This document shows positions 41,872 through 51,560 of a DNA stretch of 64,000 nt, one piece after another. Numbering within the stretch: position 1 is the first letter of the stretch; each line of letters begins with the position of its first letter. The DNA is from Caulobacter sp. Its GTDB lineage: Bacteria > Pseudomonadota > Alphaproteobacteria > Caulobacterales > Caulobacteraceae. The translations under genes were made by a program, and so were the position numbers. Below the pieces are notes generated by a model. The model was given only the letters and a program-made list of their open reading frames with translations, ran no database searches and was not told where the DNA came from. The DNA lies in assembly GCF_017744445.1 (NCBI RefSeq), contig NZ_JAGIBH010000008.1:124001-188000 (forward strand). The letters run 5' to 3'.

Positions 41872-42957
41872 CTAGATCCGGTCCAGCCCGTCCATGATCG
41901 CCGTCAGCGCCAGGACGGTCTGGGCCTCCATGGCGCTGTGGCCCGCATCGGTGCGCACATAGGTCGCCGGCGGCATGCCCGCATCCTCCAGCGCCTCGAC
42001 CAGCCGCGAGGCTTGAGTCAGCGGGCAGACCTGGTCGAACCGGCCGTGGACGATGTGCACCGGCACGCCCTTCAGCGCCCCGACCCCCTCCGTGATCTCG
42101 TCGGGCTTCAGGAACAGGTGATTGGCGAAGAAGTGGGCCTCGATCTGGGCGAAGCACAGGGCGAACTCCGCCTCGCCGAACTTGCCCGCGTCCTCGTCGG
42201 CCGGGATCATGTTCGAGATCGTGCCTTCCCACACCGACCAGGCCAGGGCCGCCTTCAGCTGCAACTCACGTTCAGCATCGGTGGCCGGGACCATGTCAAA
42301 GATGGCCTTGTAGGCCCCCATCATGTCGCCGCGCTGCTCGGCTGGGATCACCTCGACAAAGGCCTTCCACTCGTCGGGATAGGCGATATAGGCGCCCGGC
42401 TCGGTCAGGGCGTAGGGCTGCGTCGCGAACGTCGCCGCATTGCCCTGGTACATGTAGAGCAGGTCTTCCTTCCGCCCCAGGAAGATGCCGCGCAGGATCA
42501 GCGAGGCGACCTTTTCCGGATTGCGGATCGCATAGACCAGGGCCAGCGTGCTGCCCCAGCTGCCGCCGAACACGTGCATCCTGCCGGTGATGTTCAAAGC
42601 GTCGCGCAGGGCGTTGATGTCGGCCACCAGGTGGTCGGTGGTGTTGTTGGCCAGGGCCACGGCGGGGCCATCGGCCGCCACGGTCGGACGGCTTTTGCCG
42701 CAGCCGCGCTGGTCGAACAGGATCACGCGATAGCGCTTGGGATCGAAGAACCGCGACATCACCGGCGCGCAGGCCCCGCCCGGACCGCCATGCAGGAACA
42801 TCACCGGCTCGCCATGAGCGTTGCCGTATTCCTCCCAGTAGAGCTCGTGGTCGGGCGCGCTGTCGACCTTGAGCCAGCCGCTGCTCAGGGCCGCGCCCTG
42901 CTCGTAGGTCCACTCGGTGGTGACCTTGCTGGTCGTGCGCAGCCGCGAGAAATCCAT
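41872..42957 (-). CDS. pip: Proline iminopeptidase (alpha/beta hydrolase)
   Basis: A 361-residue enzyme that removes N-terminal proline from peptides. Family blocks: YWEEYGNAHGEPVMFLHGGPGGACAPVMSRFFDPKRYRVILFDQRGCGKSRP, nucleophile elbow GGSWGSTLALVYA, Asp in HGRFDQVCP and His in DAGHSAME. It is about 45 residues longer than typical, mostly at the N-terminus (MDFSRLRTTSKVTTEWTYEQGAALSSGWL). I choose ATG 42957, with AGGGA ten bases upstream. Confidence 0.92.
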   Translation of the reverse strand: MDFSRLRTTSKVTTEWTYEQGAALSSGWLKVDSAPDHELYWEEYGNAHGEPVMFLHGGPGGACAPVMSRFFDPKRYRVILFDQRGCGKSRPTVAADGPAVALANNTTDHLVADINALRDALNITGRMHVFGGSWGSTLALVYAIRNPEKVASLILRGIFLGRKEDLLYMYQGNAATFATQPYALTEPGAYIAYPDEWKAFVEVIPAEQRGDMMGAYKAIFDMVPATDAERELQLKAALAWSVWEGTISNMIPADEDAGKFGEAEFALCFAQIEAHFFANHLFLKPDEITEGVGALKGVPVHIVHGRFDQVCPLTQASRLVEALEDAGMPPATYVRTDAGHSAMEAQTVLALTAIMDGLDRI

Positions 42958-43099
42958 GACGCTCAAGTCCCTGTCGAAACACTCGCCGGCAGTTTCGCGC
43001 CCCGCCGCGCCAGACTCCAGAAGAAACAGGGTTCGCCGAGCGTTGCAGCGGTCTTGAAGGCGTGTTGATCTGCCTTCTCGCCCTCAGGTGGAACCCGCC

Positions 43100-43462
43100 A
43101 TGATCATCCTCGCCGTCGCCGTCATTGCGCTCGCCGGCCCTCCCGCCGGCGCCATCCCGCTGGTGCGAGCGGTCTCCCCCGCCGTCGGGGCCGAGATCGC
43201 GGCGGGCAAGATCCAGATCAAGGTCACCTTCGACCAGCCGATGCGGGCCAGCTGGTCCTTCGTGATGCGCGACCCGGCCAGCTATCCCGACTGCGCCAAG
43301 ACCCCGGTGCAGTCGGCGGATGGCCGGACCTTCACCCTGGACTGCACCGTCGAGGCCGGGAAGGACTACTGGATCGGCTTCAACAGCGAGCGGTTCAAGG
43401 GCTTCCAGTCGTTGGACGGAGTGGCGGCCAAGCCGGCGATGGTGCGGTTCTCGGCGCACTAA
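43100..43462 (+). CDS. Small exported Ig-like protein, unknown function
   Basis: A 120-residue protein: MIILAVAVIALAGPPAGA is a signal peptide. The mature part (PLVRAVSPAVGAEIAAGKIQIKVTFDQPMRASWSFVMRDPASYPDCAKTPVQ...FTLDCTVEAGKDYWIGFNS) has the pattern of a bacterial Ig-like domain, where VSPAxGA and VTFDQPM are the usual strands, and two cysteines that may pair. Divergent from pip. Function unknown. Confidence 0.75.
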   Translation: MIILAVAVIALAGPPAGAIPLVRAVSPAVGAEIAAGKIQIKVTFDQPMRASWSFVMRDPASYPDCAKTPVQSADGRTFTLDCTVEAGKDYWIGFNSERFKGFQSLDGVAAKPAMVRFSAH

Positions 43463-43487
43463 GCTCGTCGGGATACGGGGATTGAAC

Positions 43488-43666
43488 CCCTCTCTCATAG
43501 AGAGAGGGAGGGGCCCGCGCCGTAGGCGTGGGAAGGTGAGAGGTTAGGCGAAGCCGGTGACCGCCTTGATCAAGCAGCTGAACTTCCTGAGTTTATTCGG
43601 CTGAGAGTGTAACCTCTCACCCTCCCATGCTGCGCATGGGCCCCTCCCTCTCTCTATGAGAGAGGG
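43488..43666. repeat. Large intergenic inverted repeat (CCCTCTCTCAT type)
   Basis: Left arm 43488-43545 and right arm about 43610-43666. The outer 29 bases are exact complements (CCCTCTCTCATAGAGAGAGG onward) and the inner ends GGTGAGAGGTT/AACCTCTCACC also pair; the middle of each arm carries its own small hairpin. The spacer is about 65 bases and AT-richer than the surroundings. Confidence 0.93.
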
Positions 43667-43730
43667 TGATGTAAGTGACGAGCGTTCACGCCCCTCCATC
43701 CCCCGCCCTAAATCCCGCCCTATCCTGTCT

Positions 43731-44080
43731 CCACCTCGAAGCACTGGGGAGGGCGCGCGGCCAGCGACCTTCGCGGCTTCGGGGGGCGGTCGAGCGGGCG
43801 TGCTCGTCGGCGCGGGGGAAGCTCCGCAACTGCATCCCTCCTACGGCGGTCGGCCCTGGAACACAGAAACGACGGGGGATGCGGGTCGGCGGCGCGACGG
43901 GCGGATCGAAAGGTCCGTGGCCGGGACCAGGCTTCGCGGCCAGGCCCGCCCGTCGGAGGCTTCAAGGACGTCGGGGTGCGAACAGCATCACGGCGTCACG
44001 CTTCCGGAAAACGACCGCGCGGGGCGCTGCGCTTCGTCGAAACGGTATTTCTCTTCATGACTCCGGACGAGGTCCGGAGC
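43731..44080. ncRNA. Candidate structured non-coding RNA
   Basis: No protein-like frame fits here, but the stretch folds on paper. An outer stem CGAAGC (43737-43742) with GCTTCG (44031-44036) continues after an internal loop as GCGCGG (43755-43760) with CCGCGC (44015-44020). Inside are GCATCCC (43832-43838) with GGGATGC (43876-43882), and a perfect 10-bp stem CGACGGGCGG (43895-43904) with CCGCCCGTCG (43946-43955). A CTCCGGAC/GTCCGGAG hairpin (44061-44079) could mark the 3' end. It is not tmRNA (no tag reading frame), not RNase P RNA and not SRP RNA by the conserved blocks I know. Strand uncertain. Confidence 0.45.
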
Positions 44081-44149
44081 GCCCCATCCCCTCCCCGCAA
44101 CTCCGGCGCACCGCGTCGGAGCGTATCGCCCTGCCTGGAAGGAGACCCC

Positions 44150-44427
44150 ATGGCGCGACATCCCTGCCGCTTCCCGCCCGATCCCGAATGGCCGCGCGCC
44201 CGCAAGGCCCAGCAACGCCGGACGATCTGGAAGAAGATGCGGAAGTTCCGAGCCTCGGCCGAGTTCGCGCGCCTGGCGGCCAAAGAAAAAGCCCCCGGCC
44301 TTGCGACCGGGGGCTCATCCAATGTTGTCATCCCGGGCGAAGACCCGGGACCGCCGGAAACGCAGGCGCTTGCCGAGGTCCCGGATCGGCGCGCTACGCG
44401 CTTGTCCGGGATGACAGTTTTAGCGGA

Positions 44428-44431
<4 letters not shown>
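44150..44431 (+). CDS. Small basic protein, doubtful 3' end
   Basis: ATG 44150 has an excellent ribosome site (GGAAGGAG, 5-6 bases before). The first ~47 residues are basic and aromatic (MARHPCRFPPDPEWPRARKA to FRASAEFARLAAKEK) and look like a small nucleic-acid-binding or structural peptide. Downstream the frame runs through the kdgK terminator hairpin and an intergenic repeat before the stop at 44429-44431, so the last ~45 residues are probably not conserved. Could be a real short gene that has lost its own stop, or part of the preceding RNA unit. Confidence 0.4.
44286..44315 (-). terminator. Rho-independent terminator downstream of kdgK
   Basis: On the minus strand: AGCCCCCGG, 8-base loop, CCGGGGGCT, then TTTTCTTT. 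It lies past the intergenic repeat that follows the kdgK stop. Confidence 0.88.
44326..44416. repeat. Intergenic inverted repeat (GTCATCCCGG type)
   Basis: TGTCATCCCGG (44326-44336) and its exact complement (44406-44416), with further internal dyads. Lies between the kdgK stop and its terminator. Same ends as the elements at 50566-50665 and 57426-57448. Confidence 0.88.
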
Positions 44432-45534
<1,103 letters not shown>

Positions 45535-45540
45535 TGGTCT

Positions 45541-46215
45541 TTAGGCCTTCCCACGAACCTTTTTGATGAGGTCGACAGTTTCGCGGACCTTCTTGGTGAT
45601 GCCCGCGTAATCCTTGGCGTCCAGCAGCTCTTGCGTAATCAGCTTGGAGCCCATGCCGGCGGCGACGATGCCCGCGCCGAACCACTTCTTGACCGAGGCT
45701 TCGTCCGGATCGACGCCGCCCGTCGGCATGATGCGGGTCCAGGGCATCGGGCCCAGCACCGCCTTGACGAAATCGGGACCGCCGACCGACGAACCCGGGA
45801 ACACCTTGACGATCTCGCAGCCCAGCTCTTCGGCGTACGAGATTTCCGAGGCCGAACCGCAGCCCGGCGAGTACGGGATCTTGCGACGGTTGCAGACCTT
45901 GGCGACGTCGGCGTTCAGGATCGGGCCGACGACGAACTTGGCGCCGTTGGCGATGTAGATGCCGGCGGTGGGAGCATCGACGATCGAGCCCACGCCCATG
46001 ATCACGCGCGGGTCGGCCTCGTGGAAGTAGCGGGTCACTTCGTAGAACACGTGGCTGGCGAAGTCGCCGCGGTTGGTGAACTCGATGCAGGGCGCGCCGC
46101 CGTCGGCGCAGGCCTGGATCACGGCCTTACAGACCTCGACGTCCGGATGATAGAAAACCGGGATGACGCCCTGGTCCATCAGAGCGGTCAGCACCGCCAT
46201 ACGGTCTTTCACCAT
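45541..46215 (-). CDS. eda: KDPG aldolase (2-keto-3-deoxy-6-phosphogluconate aldolase)
   Basis: A 224-residue class I aldolase splitting KDPG into pyruvate and glyceraldehyde-3-phosphate, the last step of both the Entner-Doudoroff and uronate routes. The Schiff-base Lys is in EIVKVFPGSSVGG, and the catalytic Glu in PCIEFTNRG. ATG 46215 has GGAAGGAG upstream; longer in-frame codons cover the leader. First gene of eda-kdgK. Two LacI-type operators lie about 370-420 bases upstream, with a possible second promoter nearer. Confidence 0.95.
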   Translation of the reverse strand: MVKDRMAVLTALMDQGVIPVFYHPDVEVCKAVIQACADGGAPCIEFTNRGDFASHVFYEVTRYFHEADPRVIMGVGSIVDAPTAGIYIANGAKFVVGPILNADVAKVCNRRKIPYSPGCGSASEISYAEELGCEIVKVFPGSSVGGPDFVKAVLGPMPWTRIMPTGGVDPDEASVKKWFGAGIVAAGMGSKLITQELLDAKDYAGITKKVRETVDLIKKVRGKA

Positions 46216-46331
46216 CGTATTCTCCTTCCCGAAGGATCGATCTTGCGCGGACCGCCACCAGGGCCGCCGCGCGCGCAATATTTCGCCGGTAGTGGCTCAG
46301 GGGGTTCCCTTAGACCGCGTCGCGCGCGGGC

Positions 46332-46358
46332 GCCATACCAGGCTTGCCGCAGCGTCAA
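46332..46358 (-). promoter_or_regulatory. Possible promoter inside the long eda leader
   Basis: Read on the minus strand: TTGACG (46353-46358), 15 bases, TATGGC (46332-46337). It would start transcription about 110 bases before eda, downstream of the operators, giving uronate-independent expression. The 15-base spacing is short, so this is a suggestion. Confidence 0.35.
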
Positions 46359-46489
46359 ACTAAAGGGTCGTAAGGCGCGGTATTGTCGGACTATTTCAGC
46401 CCGTCCGCGTGCCGTCTCTGATCGTCGCTTCCTTCCCCGAACCTTCTTCCTTTCGGCTTTCGGGGCTCCGCTCCGAGGCGCAAAATTGA

Positions 46490-46513
46490 GGGCGTCGGAT
46501 TTCGCCGACGCCC
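46490..46513. other. Perfect hairpin in the eda leader
   Basis: GGGCGTCGG, 6 bases, CCGACGCCC: a 9-bp perfect stem between the operators and eda. On the minus strand it is followed by TCAATTTT, a poor T-run, so it might be an attenuator or a leftover terminator. Confidence 0.5.
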
Positions 46514-46587
46514 CAAAAGTTTGCGCAGGAGCGAGCTCAAAGAGCCGCAAACGAGACGGACCAACCACGACGTCGGACCGAAACGTT

Positions 46588-46636
46588 ATGACACCGGTTA
46601 CCAGAAGTGGCCAGGCCACTTCGCCACCGGTGTCAT
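46588..46636. promoter_or_regulatory. Two LacI-type uronate operators upstream of eda-kdgK
   Basis: ATGACACCGGTTACCA at 46588-46603 and, reversed, ATGACACCGGTGGCGA at 46621-46636. The first is identical (reversed) to the site upstream of uxaC. Centres are 33 bases apart, about three helical turns, so two dimers could bind the same face. Confidence 0.8.
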
Positions 46637-46744
46637 GTGGAGATAACCAGAAACCGCCAGGGAGCGCAAGCGCCGTGAAGCTGGGAAATGAGAGCCAGCA
46701 AGACTTTGAAATTCATCGGGTTTGGATATCCCCCTCCCCCGCCT

Positions 46745-46860
46745 CCCCGGCGAAAGCCGGGGCCCAGATTCATCCGGAGGGGTTGGGGTTGATCCGAGAT
46801 GCGCCCCGTCAGCGCGTGGCGCGCTTGCGGGTTCGATCTGGGCCCCGGCTTTCGCCGGGG
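46745..46860. repeat. Intergenic inverted repeat (CCCCGGCGAAAGCCGGGG type)
   Basis: Arms 46745-46769 and 46836-46860 are exact 25-base complements; each arm starts with a CCCCGGC..GCCGGGG mini-hairpin. Same family as 19421-19542. It lies 24 bases past the ppc stop and may act as the ppc terminator or mRNA end. Confidence 0.93.
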
Positions 46861-46883
46861 AAACGGAAGGAAGGTAAGCGAGA

Positions 46884-49613
46884 TCAGCCCGTGTTGCGCA
46901 GGCCGGCCGCGATGCCGGCCACGGTCAGCTGGATGGCCAGGCGCAGCTCTTCGTCCTGGTCCCCTGCCCGGCGGCGCGACAGCAGTTCCAGCTGCAGGTG
47001 GTTCAGCGGGTCGACCGAGCGGCCGGCCAGGGCCACCGACTCGGCCAGGTCCGGCTGGTTGTCCAGCAGGGCCGAACCGCCCCGGATCTGCAGGGCCAGG
47101 TTCGTCGCCGCGTCGTGCTCGCGCTGGATGGTGGCGAAGATCCGCTCGGCGTCGGCCTTGTCGGGCGACAGGGCGACGTAGCGGGCGGCGATGCCCATGT
47201 GGCTCTGGGCCAGGGCCAGCTCCATGTTGGACAGGAGGGACGCGAAGAAATCGAAGTTTCCGGCAAGATCCCGCAGCTGCTCGACCGACAGGTTGGCCCG
47301 CTCGACGCCCGAGGCGAAGCCGTACCAGCCGGGCAGCATGAAGCGGGCCTGCGACCAGCTGAACACCCACGGGATGGCGCGCAGGTCCTCGATCTTGCGG
47401 CTGGCGGTGCGGCTGGCGGGACGGCTGCCGATGTTGAGGCCCACGATCTCGCTGATCGGGGTGACCGACCAGAAGAAGTCCTCGAACGCCGGGTCGTCAT
47501 AGACCAGGGCGCGGAAGCCGTGGAACGACGCTTCCGCCAGGGCGGTCATGGCGGCCTCGACCTTGGGGTCGGGCTGCAGGACCGGGCGGTCGCTGGAGAT
47601 CAGCACAGCGGCGGCCAGGCCGTCCAGGTTGCGGCGGGCGGTGGGCTGGTCGCCGAAGCGGCGGGCGATCATCTCGCCCTGCTCGGTCATGCGGATGCGT
47701 CCTTGGACTGTGCCAGCCGGCTGGGCCAGCACGGCCTCGGCGGCGGGGCCCCCGCCCCGGCCGACGCTGCCGCCACGGCCGTGGAACAGCTGCAAACCGA
47801 CGCCCATGCGGTCAGCCTCGAACGCCAGGGCCGAGGCGCCGCGCGCCACCCCACGACGGGACGCGACATAGCCGCCGTCCTTATTGCTGTCGGAGTAGCC
47901 GAGCATGATTTCCTGCACCGGCCGGTCGCCCAGGATGGTGCGAGCCAGCGGCAGCTCCAGCCACTGGCGCAGGACGGCCGGGCCGTTCTCCAGGTCGCCG
48001 ATGGTCTCGAACAGCGGGGCCACCTTGACCGAGGCGCGCGGCGCCGCGCCGCCCCAGACCATGCCGACCTGCTTGAGCAGCACCAGCGGCTCGAGGATGT
48101 CCGACAGGGTCGCGGCCTTCGAGATGATGTACGCGCCGATGCAGCCGTGGCCGTAGTCGCGTACCGCCTGGGCGGCGGCCTCCATCGTGGCCAGCTCCTT
48201 GGTCGTCTCCTCGCCATAGGCGGTGAAGGGCGAGACCAGGGGGCGCTGGTGCGACAGCTCCTCGATCAGCAGCTTGCAGCGGGCGCCCTCGTCCAGCTTC
48301 AGGTACTGGACGCCGGAGCCGGCGCGCTGGAACAGCTCGTCGACGGTGCGCTCGTGGACGTCGGCGTTCTGGCGCAGGTCCAAGCTCATCAGGTGGAAGC
48401 CGCAGGCCTTGGCCATCTCGACCAGGGTGCGCAGGGCCGAGCCGACCAGGCGCTCGCCGCCGTTGCGCTCCAGGCTCTCGATGATCACCGACAGGTCGGC
48501 GACAAAGGCGTCCGGATGGCCATAGGCCTCGACGTCGGTGGTGCCGTTGGCGAAGGCCACCGGTTGGCCGGTCAGGCGCTGCGACACGGCCGTCAGACGG
48601 TCGAAGATCAGCTCCAGGGCCAGGCGGTACGGCTCGTCCAAGCGGTGCACCGACGGGTCGCGGGTCTGAGCGGCCAGGGCCAGCAGCTCCTCGGACACCG
48701 GCGTATAGGCGGTCGAGACGGCCAGGTTGGACCACAGCTTGCGAACCTCGCCGGCGTACCAGTCGAGGATCACGCGGGACTGACTGGCGAAGGCCAGCTT
48801 CAGGGTCTCACCATTGACGCCGGGGTGACCGTCGCGGTCGCCGCCCAGCCACGAGCCCATCTTCAGCAGCGGCGCCAGATGGCCGTGCGAGCCGACCTTG
48901 GCGGTCCAGTCGCCATACAGGTCGATGATCGCCGGCAGGATCGAGGTGCGGACGATTGACAGAGCGTTGCGGATCTCGTCCTTCACCGTGATCCGCTCGG
49001 GACGGTACAGGCGGGTCCGCCACATCAGGGCGATCTCGCGGAACAGGCCCTCGCGGATCTCGGCTTCCAGATCCGGCGGCAGGTGGTGGCGGCGCAGGGC
49101 CATCAGGCGCGAGATCTCGGTCTCGCGATCGACCATGCTGCGGCGGCGCACTTCGGTCGGGTGAGCCGTCAGCACCGGCACGACGTTCATCGCCGCGAAG
49201 ATCTTGGCCAGGTCCTCGTCGGTCTTGCCGCGATCCTTCAGTACCCGGACGGCGTCGACCAGGGTGCGAGGACGCTCATCGCCCGGCTGGGCGTCGGCCT
49301 CGGCGTGGCGGCGGCGACCGGCGACATCCTCGCCGATATTGGCCAGCAGCGAGTGGCTGGCGAAGGCGCGAGCCAGGAACACGGCCTGCTCGGTCGACAG
49401 GTCGGCGAACAGATGGTCCAGCACCGGCGCGTCGCCCGTGGCCTCGTCCTCACGCGACGCCGCCTTGCGCGCCTTGGCCACCAGGGCGGCGGCCTCCTCG
49501 CCTTCCAGATAGGTGATCGCCTCGATGAGCAGGTCGCTCAGCAGATTGGCGTTCTGGCGGACGTGGCGGCTGGTCGGACGGTCGACGTCGATCGACAGGG
49601 CCGGGTTGCGCAT
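46884..49613 (-). CDS. ppc: Phosphoenolpyruvate carboxylase
   Basis: A 909-residue anaplerotic enzyme making oxaloacetate from PEP and bicarbonate. Catalytic His in [13 protein letters not shown] (about residue 130), [14 protein letters not shown], the PEP/bicarbonate loop [14 protein letters not shown], and the C-terminal ending GLRNTG as in the family. I choose ATG 49613 ([25 protein letters not shown]), with GGAG seven bases upstream; the open frame further upstream is not protein-like. It sits between uronate genes but has no uronate operator, so it is probably regulated separately. Confidence 0.96.
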   Translation of the reverse strand: MRNPALSIDVDRPTSRHVRQNANLLSDLLIEAITYLEGEEAAALVAKARKAASREDEATGDAPVLDHLFADLSTEQAVFLARAFASHSLLANIGEDVAGRRRHAEADAQPGDERPRTLVDAVRVLKDRGKTDEDLAKIFAAMNVVPVLTAHPTEVRRRSMVDRETEISRLMALRRHHLPPDLEAEIREGLFREIALMWRTRLYRPERITVKDEIRNALSIVRTSILPAIIDLYGDWTAKVGSHGHLAPLLKMGSWLGGDRDGHPGVNGETLKLAFASQSRVILDWYAGEVRKLWSNLAVSTAYTPVSEELLALAAQTRDPSVHRLDEPYRLALELIFDRLTAVSQRLTGQPVAFANGTTDVEAYGHPDAFVADLSVIIESLERNGGERLVGSALRTLVEMAKACGFHLMSLDLRQNADVHERTVDELFQRAGSGVQYLKLDEGARCKLLIEELSHQRPLVSPFTAYGEETTKELATMEAAAQAVRDYGHGCIGAYIISKAATLSDILEPLVLLKQVGMVWGGAAPRASVKVAPLFETIGDLENGPAVLRQWLELPLARTILGDRPVQEIMLGYSDSNKDGGYVASRRGVARGASALAFEADRMGVGLQLFHGRGGSVGRGGGPAAEAVLAQPAGTVQGRIRMTEQGEMIARRFGDQPTARRNLDGLAAAVLISSDRPVLQPDPKVEAAMTALAEASFHGFRALVYDDPAFEDFFWSVTPISEIVGLNIGSRPASRTASRKIEDLRAIPWVFSWSQARFMLPGWYGFASGVERANLSVEQLRDLAGNFDFFASLLSNMELALAQSHMGIAARYVALSPDKADAERIFATIQREHDAATNLALQIRGGSALLDNQPDLAESVALAGRSVDPLNHLQLELLSRRRAGDQDEELRLAIQLTVAGIAAGLRNTG

Positions 49614-49787
49614 GGGCGGACTCCAGGGACCGCCAAGGCGGCGAACCCCTACTGGAATGGATCTAGAAACGCGTCGGGCGCCGCAGCTGCTAACGCTGCG
49701 GCGCCCTCTAGCGCGGTTCATGGGACGGGAAAACCCACCCGGCACGATGGTTGCGCTACCATCGCGCTTTTGAACGAATTTGTTTCG

Positions 49788-50543
49788 CTAGCGCGCCAGC
49801 CAGCCGCCATCCACGGGCAAAGTAATGCCTTGGACGTAGTCGGCGGCCGACGAGGCCAGGAACACGGCGGCGCCGCCGATGTCCTCCGGACGCCCCCAAC
49901 GGCCAGCCGGGATGCGGGCCAGGATCGCGGCATTGCGGTCCTGGTCAGCGCGCAGGGCCTCGGTGTTATTGGTGTCGAAATAGCCGGGGGCGATGGCGTT
50001 GACGTTGATGCCCTTGGTCGCCCATTCGTTGGCCAGAATCTTGGTCAGGCCGGCTAGGCCCGACTTGGCGGCCGTATAGGACGGGACGCGGATGCCGCCC
50101 TGGAACGACAGCAGGCTGGCGATGTTGATCACCTTGCCGCCGCCCTGCTTCAGCGCCTGCTTGGCGAAGGCCTGGGTCAGGAAGAAGACGACCTTCAGGT
50201 TGGTGTCCATCACCGCGTCCCAGTCGGCTTCCGAGAACTCGATCGAGTCGGCGCGACGGATGATGCCGGCGTTGTTGACCAGGATGTCGACCTTGCCGAA
50301 CGCGGCGACGGTCTCGTCGACCACGCGCTGGACGGGTTCGACCGAGCCGAAGTCGACCTTGATCGACAGGAACTTGCGGCCCAGGGCCTCGACGGCCTTC
50401 TGGGTTTCGGTCGGCTCGCTGCGGCCCGCGGCGGCGATATCCGCGCCGGCGGCGGCCAGGGCGATGGCGATCCCCTGCCCGATCCCGGTGTTGGCGCCGG
50501 TGACGAGCGCGACCTTGCCTTCGAGGCTGAACGGATTGGCCAT
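49788..50543 (-). CDS. kduD: 2-deoxy-D-gluconate 3-dehydrogenase (KduD-type SDR)
   Basis: A 251-residue short-chain dehydrogenase. NAD loop VTGANTGIGQGIAIALA, NNAG near residue 90, catalytic Ser in NIASLLSFQGG and YxxxK as YTAAKSG, and a C-terminal ADYVQGITLPVDGGWLAR. KduD reduces 2,5-diketo-3-deoxygluconate to 2-keto-3-deoxygluconate after KduI. It follows kduI on the same strand with 150 bases between, most of it an inverted repeat. Confidence 0.93.
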   Translation of the reverse strand: MANPFSLEGKVALVTGANTGIGQGIAIALAAAGADIAAAGRSEPTETQKAVEALGRKFLSIKVDFGSVEPVQRVVDETVAAFGKVDILVNNAGIIRRADSIEFSEADWDAVMDTNLKVVFFLTQAFAKQALKQGGGKVINIASLLSFQGGIRVPSYTAAKSGLAGLTKILANEWATKGINVNAIAPGYFDTNNTEALRADQDRNAAILARIPAGRWGRPEDIGGAAVFLASSAADYVQGITLPVDGGWLAR

Positions 50544-50565
50544 GACGAGTTCCTGTTTTCAGATC

Positions 50566-50665
50566 TTGTCATCCCGGACGGCCTGAAAGGCCGATCCGGA
50601 ACCGCCGCAAGCGCATTCGCCTGTTGCGGTCCCGGCTCTGCGCTCCGCTTCGGCCGGGATGACAA
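50566..50665. repeat. Inverted repeat inside the kduI-kduD gap (GTCATCCCGG type)
   Basis: TTGTCATCCCGG (50566-50577) and its exact complement (50654-50665). Inner dyads include GGCCTGAAAGGCC. Being inside an operon rather than at its end, it may tune kduD expression relative to kduI by stopping or stabilising the transcript. Confidence 0.9.
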
Positions 50666-50693
50666 CCGAAGCAAAGCGGACAGGGCTTGCGTC

Positions 50694-51536
50694 CTACTTC
50701 AGCTGGCAGATGTCCAGCACGTTCATGTCGGTGTAGTCGAGGTTCTCGCCGCCCATCGCCCAGATAAAGGTGTAGTTGGCGGTGCCCGAACCCATGTGGA
50801 TCGACCACGGCGGGCTCATGACGGCCTCTTCGTTGGCGATCACGATGTGACGCATCTCGTCCGGCTCGCCCATGTAGTGGAACACGCGGTCGTTCTCGCC
50901 CAGGCCGAAGTAGAAATAGGCCTCCGAACGACGGTCGTGCAGGTGGGGCGGCATGGTGTTCCAGACGCTGCCCGGCTTCAGCACGGTCATGCCCAGCAGC
51001 AGCTGAGCCGACTTGCAGGTGGTCGGGACGATGTACTGGTAGATCGTGCGCTCGTTGCTGGTTTCCAGCGCGCCGCGCTCCAGGGCGACGGCGTCGGCGA
51101 AGGCCAGCTTCTTGGTTTCGAACGACGCGTGGGCCGGCAGGCTGACCAGGTAGAAGCGCGCGGCTTCGCCGTTCAGGCCTTCGAAGGTCACGTCCTTGGC
51201 GCCCATGGTGACGTACAGGCCGTCACGCGGAACGATCTCGTAGGCGACGCCATCGACGGTGATCTTGCCGGTGGTCTCGCCGACATTGATCACGCCCAGC
51301 TCGCGGCGCTCCAGGAACGGGTGGCCGGCGGCCGAGGCGGGCTCGGTCTGGTCGGGCAGCTTGATGGCCGAGGTGGCGACCACGCCGCCGACGACGAAGC
51401 GTTCGGCGTGGTTGTAGGTCAGGACGATCTGGCCGTCTTGGAACAGGCCCTGCATCAGGTAGCGGTCGCGCAGGTCGTCGTTGCTGACCGCGAACATCAT
51501 GTCCGGATGGGTGGCGTGGTAGGTCTTGGCGAACAT
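50694..51536 (-). CDS. kduI: 5-keto-4-deoxyuronate isomerase
   Basis: A 280-residue cupin enzyme converting 5-keto-4-deoxyuronate to 2,5-diketo-3-deoxygluconate. The zinc site is visible in [17 protein letters not shown] (His-x-His-x5-Glu, about 195-205) and SIHMGSGT near 245. ATG 51536 has GGAG upstream. It lies 24 bases after uxaC in the uxaC-kduI-kduD operon. Its substrate comes from unsaturated uronides released by polysaccharide lyases, implying use of pectin- or alginate-like polymers made elsewhere. Confidence 0.95.
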   Translation of the reverse strand: MFAKTYHATHPDMMFAVSNDDLRDRYLMQGLFQDGQIVLTYNHAERFVVGGVVATSAIKLPDQTEPASAAGHPFLERRELGVINVGETTGKITVDGVAYEIVPRDGLYVTMGAKDVTFEGLNGEAARFYLVSLPAHASFETKKLAFADAVALERGALETSNERTIYQYIVPTTCKSAQLLLGMTVLKPGSVWNTMPPHLHDRRSEAYFYFGLGENDRVFHYMGEPDEMRHIVIANEEAVMSPPWSIHMGSGTANYTFIWAMGGENLDYTDMNVLDICQLK

Positions 51537-51560
51537 CGGGAAGTCTCCGGAAGGGTGTTC

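Noticed and set aside
43656-44060. Hypothetical protein frames in the 43.7-44.1 kb region
   Set aside because: Several overlapping frames are open only because of high GC; none has a ribosome site or normal composition, and long base-paired stems fit an RNA better.
43731-44080. tmRNA, RNase P RNA or SRP RNA as identity of the structured region
   Set aside because: No tag-peptide frame for the Caulobacter SsrA tag, no GAGGAAAGTCC block of RNase P RNA, and no SRP GGAAG loop block.
46209-46619. 136-codon minus-strand frame filling the eda leader and ending on the eda start
   Set aside because: Starts inside the operator region, lacks a ribosome site and is Arg/Gly/Pro-rich without recognisable features; treated as leader, though ribosome profiling could change this.
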